A DNA stretch of 64,000 bases. Source: Cubamyces lactineus. Lineage: Eukaryota > Basidiomycota > Agaricomycetes > Polyporales > Polyporaceae. This document shows positions 24,138 through 36,018 of this stretch, piece by piece. The DNA lies in the NCBI GenBank assembly GCA_022376465.1, contig JACDTU010000019.1, forward strand, positions 1 to 64,000. Direction: 5' to 3'. The stretch's first letter is position 1. The number at the start of each line of letters is the position of its first letter. The translations under genes and the position numbers were made by a program. Below the pieces are notes generated by a model that had not been told where the DNA came from, did no database searches, and saw only the letters and a program-made list of their open reading frames with translations.

Positions 24138-25062
24138 AGGCGCCGGGAGGTGTACCGCGTTCATGTGATGCGGCTCAGCAGGTCCGAGTCGCATCAGCAA
24201 AGAGGTGCACATTATTGCATTCGTATGCCTACGTACACAAATACGAGCTGGCGTTGCAAACTCCAGCTCACGGGGGAAAAGCGGTGCAACGAAACGCTGA
24301 TACTTGAAAACACATAAGCGCGCATTGGAAACCCTACCCGAGCTTTGGAAATGGCCCCTTGCGAGGCGATCATTGCCAATAATAGGTAGGTTATGCAACA
24401 CTGTGCGGTGCTTGCCTTGTCATAGCCTGCACGGCATGTAATTTTGTATTTTTCAGGTCAAAATTGATATTCTGCTGTAGGCGGGACGTGCTAATAAGTA
24501 GCTCTTTGGTGTGTTGATCAAAATATAATATATTATTTATAGGGGCACGCTTTTTACGAATGTTTACTATTCCTGATATATACTGCAACACGTGATCGAA
24601 GATTGAGGGCAATTGACGGAAATCTTAGTGAAGGCACAGACAGATATGGCTTACCTATCTGACACCTACTTGATACAGTGCATACAAGCAGGAAACTGCT
24701 TACCTGACACTGCAGCCAACGAGGGACACCATTGGCTCCTACTCCTATCCAGTCTTTCCTTTCGTGGTATGGGACAAATACTATGAATGCAATATACGTA
24801 TGCATTACCCTATGAGCTGAGGATTTGTATAGTTTACCTAGCCGGGACATAATAGCTAGACTACAACCACGTGGGGCAATGCTTGCTAAACCTTAGCCGC
24901 CTGGGAAAACCTTGCTAAACGCTGACTTCCACTGCATACTTATGCAACTGATGCGACTGCGAGACTTGCTCTTCACCACAGTTAGCTTGTTTCCCTCGCT
25001 GCTGGCCTTACAGCCTCTGGCTTGTACTTCTTTTACGAGTCTTAACAGCCCTACAAGCCACG

Positions 25063-26541
25063 ATGAACCGCTTACGCACAGACAGGTCGACCGAGACCCC
25101 GATGGATTTCGAGTTTGCCTCGAGGCCAAGCAGCAATCAGAAGCCCGTATGGGCAACTTCTGGCCAGGATCCAAGCACACGCAAGAAACGTGAGTACTCT
25201 AATAGCACTCGAAAGTGTATAGCTTCGTTAGAGAGGCGAAAATACAACGTCCCTTCTGCCTGTACTTTCCGGTGCTGTGCCCCTTGGCCGACGCATTTCT
25301 CTGTGACGCCTCCTCACGTTTACTTCAGGTACCTTTACAGATGCCAATGCTTCAACTCCCGCATTCCCCGGAACCCTCACCACACCCTCGTGGCCCACTT
25401 TTGGCCAGCACAACAATGTACCATTCCTCTTTCAGCTGCCTCCTCCTCAGACCCCCCACACCCCTGCATGGGCACCACCACTGAGTTTCTCTCCCGAAAA
25501 GGCGTTCCCGCAACCCGAGTTCAAGGATGTGGATATGTCCGAGGCAGCCTCCCCAGAGAAAGAGAAAGAGAAGGAGAAGGAGGGTGATGGCGATGGCAAA
25601 CGGACTCTTGCGGTGGGCGCGTTGCGCAGGGTCTTCAACAAACGTCATGCAAGAGAAAGGAGTCGGGTCGGGCGCAGACGTCCGAGGGTAGATGATGAAG
25701 GGAGCAGTGCCGAAGAGAGTGGAGATGAAGACGACCGGTACGCTGCTGTCATGCGCAAGACATCCAACCATTACACCCTCAATCTCCCTGGGCCCACGCC
25801 TCCGCAGTCCGACCTGCCATACCGACTTCTGGGGTGCGTCATCGTGTATCTTCTCCGTACGAATTTGGAGTGACTCGACTTGTCAGTTATGTCCAAGTTC
25901 TTTTTAACGGGTCGCTCGGCTTCATCTGCGTCTACCTCGCGCTGCAGTTCATTTTCACCGTGCAACGTGACGTCGAGCATCGCGTTGCCGAATATTCGAT
26001 GGACATAGTACAAGAAATCGCACAATGCGCGCTCCTATACAAAACGAACCTATGCGCCCAGGGTGCAGTCCCCTCTATGGCGCATCAATGCGCGACCTGG
26101 GAGACTTGCATGAACCGCGACCCGAGCAAGGTCGGACGTGCGCGCGTCAGCTTTGAGGTTCTCGGCGAAGTGATCAATTCCTTCGTAGAGCCGATCAGCT
26201 GGAAAACTTTCGTGAGTAGCCGTATGACGTCACTCGCAAGGTTCTATACGCTGACCTTGGCATTCGAACAGGCCTTTACCGCCCTCTCGCTCGCGTTCTT
26301 CACCGCCTTCGTCAACTCGATGCTCATGCTCTTCCGCTCGCGCACCAACCCCACGGCGCACTATGTGCCTACGCATGTTCCGCCCTACCCCCTTCCGCCC
26401 GCTATGCCCTACCACGCGCCGCACGGATACCTTCCTCCTGCACATGAATGGGGCACCAAGGGATGGAAGCACGAAGAGTCCGAGGAGGTCGCTACACATC
26501 GGAGACGGCTGGAGGACGGACAGGCCGCGAAGGTTAAGTAG
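25063..26541 (+). CDS. BRL1: Brl1/Brr6 nuclear envelope membrane protein
   Basis: An integral protein of the nuclear envelope/ER that in yeast acts in nuclear pore complex assembly and lipid homeostasis. The first exon starts at ATG 25063 (an alternative Met begins MDFEFASRP at 25102) and ends ...STRKK before GTGAGTACTC. Exon 2 opens after TTTACTTCAG and carries a Pro-rich region, a KEKEKEKEG stretch, a basic patch and LPYRLLG. A 54-nt intron leads to the Brl1/Brr6 domain: a membrane segment (FNGSLGFICVYLALQFIFTV), the luminal cysteine block C.LLYKTNLC......H.CATWETCMNRDP, and INSFVEPISWKTF. A 60-nt intron in phase then leads to the second membrane segment (FTALSLAFFTAFVNSMLMLF) and a basic tail. 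All four conserved cysteines are present. The gene appears intact although it sits between transposon fragments. Confidence 0.85.
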
Positions 26542-26910
26542 GCGCGTGTGGTAGAGTATCGCTCGGTCAGGCTACCGGTATTGACTGGGACTTAGTGGAT
26601 ACGACATGACATCGAAAAGCATGTTTCCAGTCTCATCATGCATCACTAATTTACCCCTACTGCATATTCTCGTGTTTCCATCTCGCAAGACATTGTTAGT
26701 ATATAGGTGAGCGTATCCCGATGCCCCTTCTTGCAAATTACTCACCGTTTTTGTCGTGTTGGCCTCTTCACAGGATTCTATGATCAATGTGTGTTTTATC
26801 ATGCCAATGTGGGTGGTGCTTCCGCCCGTCCCCACGGACAACAGCTGGGGACGGGCAACGCCCGTGACCTCTCAATTGTTTGTCTCTATTTGCGATTTCC
26901 ATGAGCGCTT

Positions 26911-27160
26911 CAGGAATGTGGTAGCAAGATGGTAGCCTCAACTCTGAACCGTTAGACTGCGCGCGAGCACACGGAAAGTAGTGCGATGTGTTTTTCTTCT
27001 TGGTTCTGATGGATGTACAGAAGGATTTGTTGATATCTTGTCTGGTTCACAAGATAGCACTGCGGAACGGCTGTGTTCTTGTAGTCGGGCAAGCACTACA
27101 GTATATTTTCCTAAAAGCCTCTTTAATTCTGTAGATATAGGTGTAACTTCCATATCGCGA
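26911..27160 (-). repeat. Right inverted repeat flanking BRL1
   Basis: Partner of 23897-24137. The pair encloses a 2.8-kb segment consisting essentially of one host gene, BRL1. The outer ends share ATATCGCGAT. Confidence 0.8.
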
Positions 27161-27414
27161 TATGTCTACAACTAACGCTCGATGATGTGCAGCGGTGAGT
27201 AGGCATGCACCTCTGGTGGGGGGTTGCACCAGTGCTTAACCGCGCGCGGTACTACAAGTCGCACGTGATGAGTCATAAATCTGTAAGCATCTGATTAACT
27301 TTAGGAAATATGGGATGGTTAGGGAAGCTAACTTTGACCAGCACAAGCCTATAATCTTGGTCGGAGAAGCATCTATCACGTCCGTAATCCTATAGAATAT
27401 AAAGCTATACACCT

Positions 27415-27702
27415 GTGTGTCGTCCTAAGTCAGTGTTGATGATCTCAGTAGTGCTCATAAGTGGGACTTACTACCAGACAATGGGGCGGGAGGGAACCGG
27501 TAGCCCCAAAGCTTCAAAGGCACGAGCAGAGTCCCTCAGAAAAGCCCGTAATGCGAAGAACAACAAGGAGAACATCCCTGCTGACATGGGTAGAGAGATT
27601 CCTAGAACCGGCACCGTGAGTCCTGGCCAATCACTGTTCAAGTTGACAAGCCACTGGCACTCACCTGACGAACTTCTGAACCTAGAAGGCAGGGGAGCGA
27701 CC
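27415..27702 (+). other. Frame interrupted by the Copia LTR, unknown
   Basis: A plus-strand frame with a basic stretch (SKARAESLRKARNAKNNKEN) and SLFKLTSHWHSPDELLNLEG runs into the LTR start at 27703. It has a coding look but no recognised family. It may be a piece of a host or transposon gene cut by the Copia insertion. 27161-27414 holds nothing recognisable. Confidence 0.3.
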
Positions 27703-28200
27703 TGTAAGCGACACAAAGAGAGTCTTCAGTCTGTGAGCGAACGACTGTATTGCATAATACAAGTACCTGTAAGCGACACAAAGAGAGCTACAAGTACTTG
27801 GTAAGTAACTGCATATGTAGGCATAGTAGTGAAGGAACTTACTCTTCAGTCTGTGAGCGAACGACTGAAGAGCAGAGGCAAAGAATGTCCTCCTTATATA
27901 CTGAGAGAAGAGTGCCATGAGTAAGCGAAGAAAGGAGGCATGTGATCGCTATGTACGATGAGTAAGACCATGGTGCGAGTATCGCGACATATGGTGTCAT
28001 AGGTATAGAACCCTCTGGAAGGATCCGTAGCAGTGTAGAACGCAACGGAAAGATGGAGGGAATGAAAGAATGTCCAACTACAGTACGTACACTGAGCAGT
28101 CCATAAAAGGAATAAAGTCCATGCTGTGCGCGTTGTAGGCGCCACAGCCACAAAGTCCACATTCCCGGTCCGGCACAGCCGATAACCTGGAAGTTCAACA
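27703..28200 (-). mobile_element. Copia 3' LTR
   Basis: Read on the minus strand it begins TGTTGAACTTCC directly after a purine-rich tract (GAGTGGGAG) that follows the pol stop codon, and ends GTGTCGCTTACA, giving the TG...CA ends of an LTR, 498 bp. Internal repeats (tcttcagtctgtgagcgaac at about 27722 and 27843; ctgtaagcgacacaaagaga at 27702 and 27767) leave the outer end ambiguous, with 27768 an alternative. No second LTR is present. Confidence 0.7.
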
Positions 28201-28211
28201 CTCCCACTCGT

Positions 28212-29950
28212 TCAAACTGCGGAGGGAGAGACTAGACCAATCGCCTTTCTGAAGCGCTCCAATATAGAGAAGGAGACATTCTTCGTCAAGGAATCAGCTA
28301 GTTGATCCTCTGTCGCTACGTAGAAGATGTCGATCGTCCCTAACTCAGCTTGTTCGCGAGTGTAGTGGTACTGGACGTCGACGTGCTTCGTGCGACGCTC
28401 AGTGACGGGATTAACCGACAAGAAGATGGACCCTTGGTTGTCGAGACACAAGGGTGTAGGACGAGAGATGTCATCCCCCAACTCTTCACCAAACGTGCGA
28501 AGCCATACAACTTGACGACAAGCGTCTGACGCAGCCTTGTATTCCGCCTCGGTCGAGGAGAGCGAAACAGTCAGCTGTTTCCTAGACTGCCAGGAAATAG
28601 CACCGCCCGCCATCAAGAAGACGTAAGCTCCAGTGGACCTGCGGTCATCTCGGTCCTCAGCCCAGTCTGAGTCTGAATAACCCAAAAGACCGTCATTCGA
28701 GGAACCGAAGTAACGCAACCGGTAGTCTTTGGTCCCTTGCAGGTACCGCAGGACATACTTGGCATAGTTCCAGTGTGCGTCACTAGGATTAGAGTTGTAC
28801 TGAGACAACTTCTGGACCGCGAAGGAGATGTCCGGACGTGTACCCAAAGTCGCATAAAGCAGACTGCCAATCAGGCTCTGGTACCGTTTCCGGGAGTGTT
28901 CGGCGGCAGTGTGACTAGATTTTTCCAGTACAGCACCAGCAGGGAGGGGAGTGCGAGCCGGCTTGCAGTCAGCCATGTCGAAACGTTCAAGAACGGACTG
29001 GATGTAGTCTATCTGGTCTATGTCAACCGTACGAGCTTTACGATCACGAACAACGTTCAGACCAAGAAAACGTGAGACAGGACCCAGATCCGTCATCTTG
29101 AACTGCTTCATCAAGGCCTCCTTGGTAGCCTTGATGTGGCCAGGCTTGTCACCCATGAGGAGTAGATCGTCGACATACAGAACAATGATCGTGACGGAAT
29201 CCCCCCTATGTCGCCGATATACGTAGACTCCGGCATCAGAGTATGTCCGTATGAATCCCAGATCTAGCAGGATTTGGTGTATCTTGGCGTTCCATTGACG
29301 AGACGCCTGCTTCAAACCATAGATAGCTTTCAGCAATAGACACACGAAGTTTTCCTTGCCAGGAACAACCCAGCCCTCAGGCTGTTCCATATAGATCTCC
29401 TCTTCTAAGTCGCCGTTAAGGAACGCAGTTTTGACGTCCATCGACTCGATGTCCCAGTCCTCAAGCGCAGCATGCGCGAGGAGGTAGCGAATCGACTCAA
29501 AACGCGCAACAGGCGAAAAGGTTTCGTTATAATCCTCCCCCCAGACCTGAGTAAAACCCTTGGCCACTAGACGAGCCTTGTACCGACCATCATGCTTGAT
29601 GTCATACACCCAACGATTGGCGACGACTTGTCGGTTCTTTGGCCTAGGCACAAGAATCCAGGTCTTGTTTTCAATGAGCGAGTCGTACTCTGCTTTCTCA
29701 GCTGCACGCCACTTCTCCGCGTCTGGAGATGCCATGGCTTGTCGATGAGAGTTTGGTACACCAGGCTTGGGGTTCGCAGCAGCGAGCATAGCAATAATGG
29801 ACTGTACAACTTGTTCATCATCCTCCAAGTTCCCGTCCGCATCTGTACGAGCATCAACCTTTGCAGGTGGCTCATCACCGTACGTACTGTCCTCATAGCG
29901 CTTAGGTCTAGGGACGTTCTCGCGACGAGGGCGATCACGCGCTATGCTAG
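28212..29950 (-). mobile_element. Ty1/Copia polyprotein, C-terminal half (RT and RNase H)
   Basis: An open minus-strand frame with no internal stop. It starts in linker sequence (RPRRENVPRPKRYEDST), then the Copia RT: W..A...EYDSLIENKTW.LV, NRWVYDIKHDGRYKARLVAKG, DVKTAFLNGDLEEEIYMEQPEG, LKAIYGLKQASRQWN and the catalytic IIVLYVDDLLLMG. RNase H follows with GYSDSDWAEDRDDRRSTGAY, SLSSTEAEYKAASDA and DNQGSIFL, then HVDVQYHYTREQ and DQLADSLTK. The stop is at 28212-28214. Gag, protease, integrase and the 5' LTR are missing: the frame breaks off near 29950. It is therefore a 5'-truncated copy, and it lies next to the truncated 5' end of the P450. Confidence 0.95.
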
Positions 29951-30178
29951 GACCTCTTAGGGTTACAAAATCTCACAAACAATCCAGAGGACCGGAATAC
30001 AATTTATTGCATCATATAATAGAGACAGTAGTCTTTTAGATCAGGCACACATGTGTCCTGGATTTCTCAGAGATTTCGCGCAATTTAGGCTTTTAAGCGC
30101 CCATAGGGGGGTGGGGCAATACTTTTGGCCGTCACTGTATATGGATGCAACGAAGCGCTCACCTCCGGCATATCCGCT

Positions 30179-32121
30179 TAGTGCTTGGTACTGCGCAAGC
30201 TGCATGGGACTTACTGGAGAAGAGGTCCGAGATCTACTCGAGCCGGCCGCGTTTCGTCGTAGCGTGAGTGTCCACCTAATGAACACGGGGAACTGTGTTG
30301 AATACTGAATCTGGCAGCGGACAACATGCGCGGGCTCATGCTTCCGTACGGAGAGGGCTGGCGTAAGTGGCGGAAGGTCAGAGGAAGGGGCTTACCTACT
30401 CCGTCGTACCGCGAATGCTGATATAAACACGGTTAGGTCCTGCACAACGGTTTCCACTCGAGGCGAGCTGATACGTACAACGAGATACAGTCTCTCGAGT
30501 CAACGGTGCTCTTGCACGAGCTCCTGACGGAACCAGAGCAATATGAACAACACCTTCAACGGTACGACCGTTTTCCTGGGCAGGGCCTTGTACAAAAGTG
30601 TGCTGATACGTTTTGCGCTGTGTAGGTTTGCCGCCAGCGTTGCTACCTCTGTCACGTACGGTAGGCGAGTTACGAGCGTGGATGAGTGGATCGTGAGGGA
30701 GAACATGGCAGCTATGGATTGTGAGTATCAGGACTTTGCGCCTGTGAGCCTGAGTGTCTATGCTCACCTTACCGGTAGACTTGACGAGGTGCGCAAGCTC
30801 GACTTCTTTGTGATACGCCTATTTATCGGATCTTCCGGTCGCATAGCGTGAAGTACGTGTATCGAAACCGAATCTGTTGAGTTACTGCAACTTTCTACTG
30901 AGCGATTCGTGAACATAGCATACCTGGGAAATATCTAGTTGAGTCATGGCCTTGGTTGCTGAAGTTACCTGTAAGAGAGGCCAGAAGACTATGCACGTCC
31001 TGTCGACTGGATACGTGGTACAGCGTTCGCTGCAATGGTTCCGTCGCGAGCCGGAGGAACATCGCGAGCGGGACATCGTCCTTCTCACCCATCTTCTCGA
31101 CGACGTGAAGGAGCAAATGGCCGATGGGACGCTACCAGACTGCCTCACCTCTCAGACGATAGCGAACAAGGCCAAGAATGGTATGTCCGACCTTGAGATC
31201 GCATACACGGTCTCCTCGCCTTTCGGCGCCGGCATCGAGACGGTGTGTACGCATGCTCACCTACGCAGTAGTATGTCGGCTGAATGAGAGCGAGTAGACC
31301 GCGGGAACACTCTGCATCCTGTTCTGTCAGTAATGCCCATCCAATGCTTTGTGCACTAGTGGCTGACCATGGGATTAGTGGCAATGCTTCATTTACCGGC
31401 AGCTATGCGCAAAGCCCAGGCGGAATTGGACGAGGTTGTCGGCCCTGACCGTCTCCCGGCGTTCGAAGATCGGGAGCGCCTTCCGTATTTGAAAGCCCTG
31501 ATTAACGAGACCCTCAGATGGCGACCTATCGCTGTCCTGGGAGGGACGCCGCACGCAGTGACAGCTGATGATGAGTACAATGGAATGTTAGTACCGCATG
31601 AACGTTATAGAAGTAACGTCAAGCTCATTCCTTCTTGTACAGGTTCATTCCAAAAGGCGCGACGGTCTTTGCCAACTTAACGTGAGTTCCGTACGCATCT
31701 CCAGAATATGAGGCCGGGCTGACTGCGCACTTGATAACAGAGGGATCATGCAGGACCCAATCATGTTCCCGTTGCCCGAGGACTTTCGTCCAGAGCGATT
31801 CCTCGAGACGGACGACCCGCGCCTGAAAGACTTCGAGCTCCCGTTCGGGTTCGGCCGGCGGATATGCGTCGGGATGCACCTTGCGCAGAATTCGCTCTTC
31901 ATCGCTATCGCGCGGATCTTGTGGGCGTTCGACATCTTGCCAGCGTTGGATTGGACGAGGCCGGACAACCCATCATGCCAGATCCATGGAACTTCACAGA
32001 TGGGTTCAACTCGAAGCCGGTCAGCTTTCCGTGCAGGGTGAAACCGCGGAGCCCGGCTGTTGTGGAATGTGTTGAGGCAGAGTGGAAGACTGCTAGTGTT
32101 CAACTGGAAAGATGGCGCTGA
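30179..32121 (+). pseudogene. Cytochrome P450, 5'-truncated and frameshifted
   Basis: The pieces in order are AQAAWDLLEKRSEIYSSRP (30187 on), GLMLPYGEGWRKWRKV (C-helix, 30328), VLHNGFHSRRADTYNEIQ (30433), ASVATSVTYGRRV, GKYLVESWPWLLKLPV (30928), SLQWFRREPEEH, SSPFGAGIET (I-helix, Ala-Gly but Glu-Thr present), LPYLKALINETLRWRP (ExxR), PEDFRPERF and the heme loop FGFGRRICVGMHLA with its Cys (31850-31890). Exons are joined by short canonical introns. The first about 80 residues (anchor and proline hinge) are absent. Two 5-nt insertions break the frame: near 30914-30922 (cata-g-cata) and at 31946-31955 (ttgga twice). The reading resumes as DEAGQPIMPDPWNFTDGF, the usual fungal CYP end. It resembles the O-methylsterigmatocystin oxidoreductase-like CYPs common in basidiomycetes; the substrate is unknown. 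Confidence 0.85.
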
Positions 32122-32471
32122 TGACTTGAAGGTGTGGAGGGTACTGTCGACGTCTCAGTACCTTGCTTTATGAATGCATTGAACAAGTTCTATGTAATCC
32201 CTCACACCTGAACATTTCAAACTCATTCTACGCTGTCATAAGCCTGAGGGTGATATACGCTGTGGATGTTCAGAGAGCATGAGATAGCGGAAGTGCTCGA
32301 TGGGATAGCTGATGCTCCGAGCTCAAGACGTCGCGCACAAAGTATCATTCACATATCAATCGGGGACAATACACTGATACTATTGTACACGTTCCACAAA
32401 CCGATCCCGTCCAATCCGTATTCACTTCCTACCGGCACAGCACAGTATACTTGTCCGATTCGAAGGACACC
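32122..32471. other. Spacer between convergent P450 and Argonaute
   Basis: A 3'-to-3' intergenic region with no gene seen. Confidence 0.4.
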
Positions 32472-35400
32472 TCAGATATAAAACATCGTTTCCTTGAGGG
32501 CGCCACCGACGCCGTTGGGGTTCTTCTCAAATCGCCACAGCTTTTTCGCCTCCTTCATGACCTCCTCCTGCTCATCCGTTCCGCTACCCGCCGTCGTAGT
32601 CCCTACGCCGTCGGAGATGCCCTGCAGCAGCGACAGAATGTAGCACCGGCCGCGCTCGCATGCGAGGTCGGCATAGTACGCGGGCGAGACGAGACTGACC
32701 GCCTTCGTCGCGCGAGCGAAGGTGTAGCTTATGTCGTTCGTCAGGCCTTGCAGCTGGTCTGCTTTGATCCCAATCTCGTCGCAGACGACGTAGTAATGGG
32801 TCGGACGCGTCGTCCCTTGCAGACCTATATCATACATTAATGCGTTAATATCCTCTCTCGGGCGCACAAATGGTATAGAATGCTTGCCGCCGTGTGCTTG
32901 GAGGAAGAAGCCATAGTTGTAAACGGCGGTGACGCCGCGGTCGACAACGGTACCCGGCTTCGGGTTGCCGTCTCCCGCTGCGTGTGCTGCCTCGGTCGGG
33001 CAGAAGCGAGTGTGATGCCGCTTCGCGCAGATGACGATCGTGAGCTTGGGGTTGTAGCGCTTCTGTGGCGTGTTGAACTGCGCGAAGGCCTTCTTGATGA
33101 GTGGCATCTCCTCTCGAAGGACAGTCTCGAACTGGCCCTGTTGTATAGATGAGGACAATGAGCGATACATTGCGGAACTTCAGTTCTGGGTTGTTCCTAC
33201 CTCGGATACGCCATCACGATACACAAGGACCCGTGTGGGCAAGTTCCTCTGATTCCTGTCCCGGAAGGCGACTAGGCGCTCCTCCATCATCGCCTGGAGG
33301 TCGGTGATCATCTGCAATAAGTATTTAGCTATAAAAAGCCATGGATGTCAGACAATGCGTGCAACAGACATACCTCCTTCCTCGACTCCTGCAGGCGAAG
33401 ACTTGCAGGGTACTGCGCCATCCGTTTATCCACGCTCGCGACGACCGCAGCGATAGATGGCGTGCCGCGAACAGTGCCCGCACCCGGATGTGTAACGTCC
33501 ATGCCGACGAGCATCGTCGGCTCCTTCGTAAGCCACGCCATGTTCTGATCCCCAAGCTCGTGATTCACGCCGCCAAGCTTCATGTTGAACTTGAGGGCGA
33601 CGTTCGCGAAGTATTGCAGTTGGCCTCGTTCCTTCCGTATCTTCGCTGCGTGTACGCACACCGTCGCAACATCGAGGAAGACGTCGCAAAGGTGCTTCAG
33701 GCCAGAGTAAATAAAACGGTCGCCGTTAGAGAGCATGACAAGGATAATCTTGGGCTTCGACGCGACCGAAGTCAATGTCTCGCGGATCTTCTGAACCGCC
33801 CGCTTGCGCAGAGGGTCGTCCGCAGTCCTTGGAGGCAGCTGCGCTGCGACGATCATTGGCTTCGCATTGTCGACCGTCAACCCGCTCCTCTTGCACATGT
33901 CTATGAAGCCACTCAGCGTGCTATGCAGTTCGGGGTCGTTCGTGCCCGCGAACTCATCGCGGCGGTTGCCGTCCTGGATGAGCAGCACCGCCCACTTCTC
34001 GAGGCGTGCGCCGACCGTGAAACGGACGCCACGCAAGTTCCACGACGCGCGGTCGTCGATCGCGGTCGGACCTCCGCCAGCGTAACGTACGCTCGGTGCA
34101 GGTAGAATCCGACCGGGGACGACCGCCATCTCGTTCCCGATGCTCACGCCAAAGGCGTTGAGGGGAGGGGCGGTTTGCGCAAACCCGAGCTCCTGGATCC
34201 CGCGCAAGACGATCTCGCGCGCGTTCACGTTCGGCGGTTGGCACGCGACGGTGATCATCGTGGCCGTGTGTTCATCGAGGAGCTTTCCCCGGAACGGCTG
34301 GTTCTCCAGGATGACGCACACCTCTGCTGGGAGATAGTTCGTCTTCTGCCCTCCGACGTCGATGAGAGGGAGGTCCGGGTACCTGAGTTTGATGTTGTAC
34401 TCTGGAGATACTGGTGAATTGGATATCTATGGAAGGAGATCCGGAATTCACCCACTCTTCGCGAAGTACTGTTCCACAGTCACCTCACCCATGCCCTCCG
34501 CTGTGAACTTGTACTGGCGCGCATTGACCTTGGCGGCCGTCTTCACGGTCTTCCTATATCCTAGATGGGTCGTCCGGATTCGGACGCCCTTCACAAACGC
34601 CGCAGGGCGAGCACCATGGCTCGCATTCATGAATTCAATCAGGCGGTCTGCCAGGTTGCCAGGGGTGTAGAACGCAGTGGTGCACACGTTCACGTTTACC
34701 ATCAGCTGCTTCCAGGCCGGACGCACAGACGAATAGAACCCGCGCCACGCCTCGAGGCCACCCCCGAGCGGGACGGGCGGAGCCATCGGGGACCGGTGGA
34801 AGAACTTGTTCCGCCCGACCATGACGCCCCCACCCAAGACACGACCGGGGTGCATAGAGAGCACGAGGTTCAAGGCGTTGATGATGGGCATGATGTCGTA
34901 GCCCCGGTACTGAGGTTGGCCCTCTAGGTAACTTCATTGGCGAAGTAGTCAGTAGAGGGGCGCGTCAACCCGAGGCAGTGGGGACGGACGGGCAGGCGGG
35001 TTCTGGGAGCAACAGCGTACAAGGACCATGCACTACGAAAGGCACTTTGCGTTATCGTGGACAAGTCCCTTGTCACGCCGAGGCTCCCAGGGGCTATGGA
35101 GAAAGAGAATAAAAGGACTACACACTTGATCAGAGCTTGCGTCTCAATGGGCTGGATGAACTTGATAGCCATCACGTACGGCTTCGGCGCCCTCTTCTTT
35201 TCCGCGGTCTCTTCACCTTCGTCTGTGTACGCTATCTTGATTTCGAGTGGCTGGGGGAGCTTGAAGCAGGAGATCAGCTTCGCACTGTGATCGTGGGCGA
35301 CCTTGCCGGTCATCCCGGCGTTTCTCCATTCAGTCGTCTCCTCAGCGAGCTGGAAGATCCTCCGCTTGAGGCGTTTGTTGCTCGCCGCTGGCTGGAGCGC

Positions 35401-35927
35401 AACGTCGTATTCGAAGAGCGGCCCTTTTGGAACCTTGACGGGAAAGAAATTCGCCCGCAACTTGATTGCGGTTCCCTTGGTGCCAAAGTCAGGACGCCCC
35501 GGCAAATCTGTGTCACTGAGCTTCAGTGATCGCAGGGAGGCGATGAGCGCGTCCTGGGACTTGTCAGTTATACGGGCGTCAATATTGGCCGGCTGGCCGG
35601 GCGCGAAGACGCTGCAGGTGGAAAGTGGTCATGATCAGCACCGCCGTCTGGGAACTGCGGAACGAGTGCGGCGTACCCTGCAGGCTCCCCGCGCCCTCGT
35701 CCACGCCCTCGATCGCTTCCTCCTCTCGAGCTGGGTCCGCCACGATATCCTCCGCGGTCGCCGCCCCGGAAACCTCCACCATCGCCGCCGCGATAACCAC
35801 CACGGCCCCCATAGCCTGGACCAGGGCTACCCCGTCCACCAGTGCTGCCACTGGGAGGACCTCCACGGGATCCGCCTCTGAATCCTCCTCTGCCGCCACC
35901 TCGATCTTGCCCTCGGCCTCGTTGCAT
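32472..35927 (-). CDS. Argonaute
   Basis: The small-RNA-guided effector of RNA silencing. The start is ATG 35925-35927 with an Arg/Gly-rich N-terminus (RGG repeats). The first intron (GTACGCCGC donor) joins GEPAG to VFAPGQPANIDARITDKSQD. The N domain (GTKGTAIKLRANFFPVKVP, FEYDV) ends at QALI, and a 194-nt intron leads to NYLEGQPQYRGYDIMP. The PAZ region has FYTPGNLADRLIEFMNA and QYKFTAEGMGEVTVEQYF, then PDLPLIDVGGQKTNYLPAEV. The MID/PIWI regions have IILVMLSNGDRFIYSGLKHL, MLVGMDVTHPGAG (first Asp), LQESRKE (Glu finger), VLVYRDGVSEGQF (second Asp), KRHHTRFCP, RPTHYYVVCDE and SPAYYADLACERGRCY. The fourth catalytic position is Asp, giving a DEDD tetrad as in budding-yeast Argonaute rather than DEDH. 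A 63-nt GC-AG intron (32825-32887) splits HGG and LQGTTRP. It ends ETMFYI with the stop at 32472. I find no break. Confidence 0.93.
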
Positions 35928-36009
35928 GAAATGGTGAGTTGTGTTGACTGTGTCAGTGAATGTACGGAGGAACGAAGGAGAGCATGAAGTGGGGGAGCCT
36001 GTATAAGTA

Positions 36010-36018
36010 GGTTCCCAC
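36010..36018. repeat. Target-site duplication, left (AGGTTCCCA)
   Basis: AGGTTCCCA directly precedes the foldback element and recurs at 37387-37395 directly after it. Confidence 0.9.

Noticed and set aside
30051..30178. N-terminal exon of the P450 in the frame starting at 30051
   Set aside because: It shows no hydrophobic anchor or proline hinge, and the real P450 frame in the next exon is different.
32560..32680. Asp instead of His at the fourth catalytic position of Argonaute (YYADL)
   Set aside because: A DEDD tetrad is known in fungal Argonautes, so this is not a loss of function.
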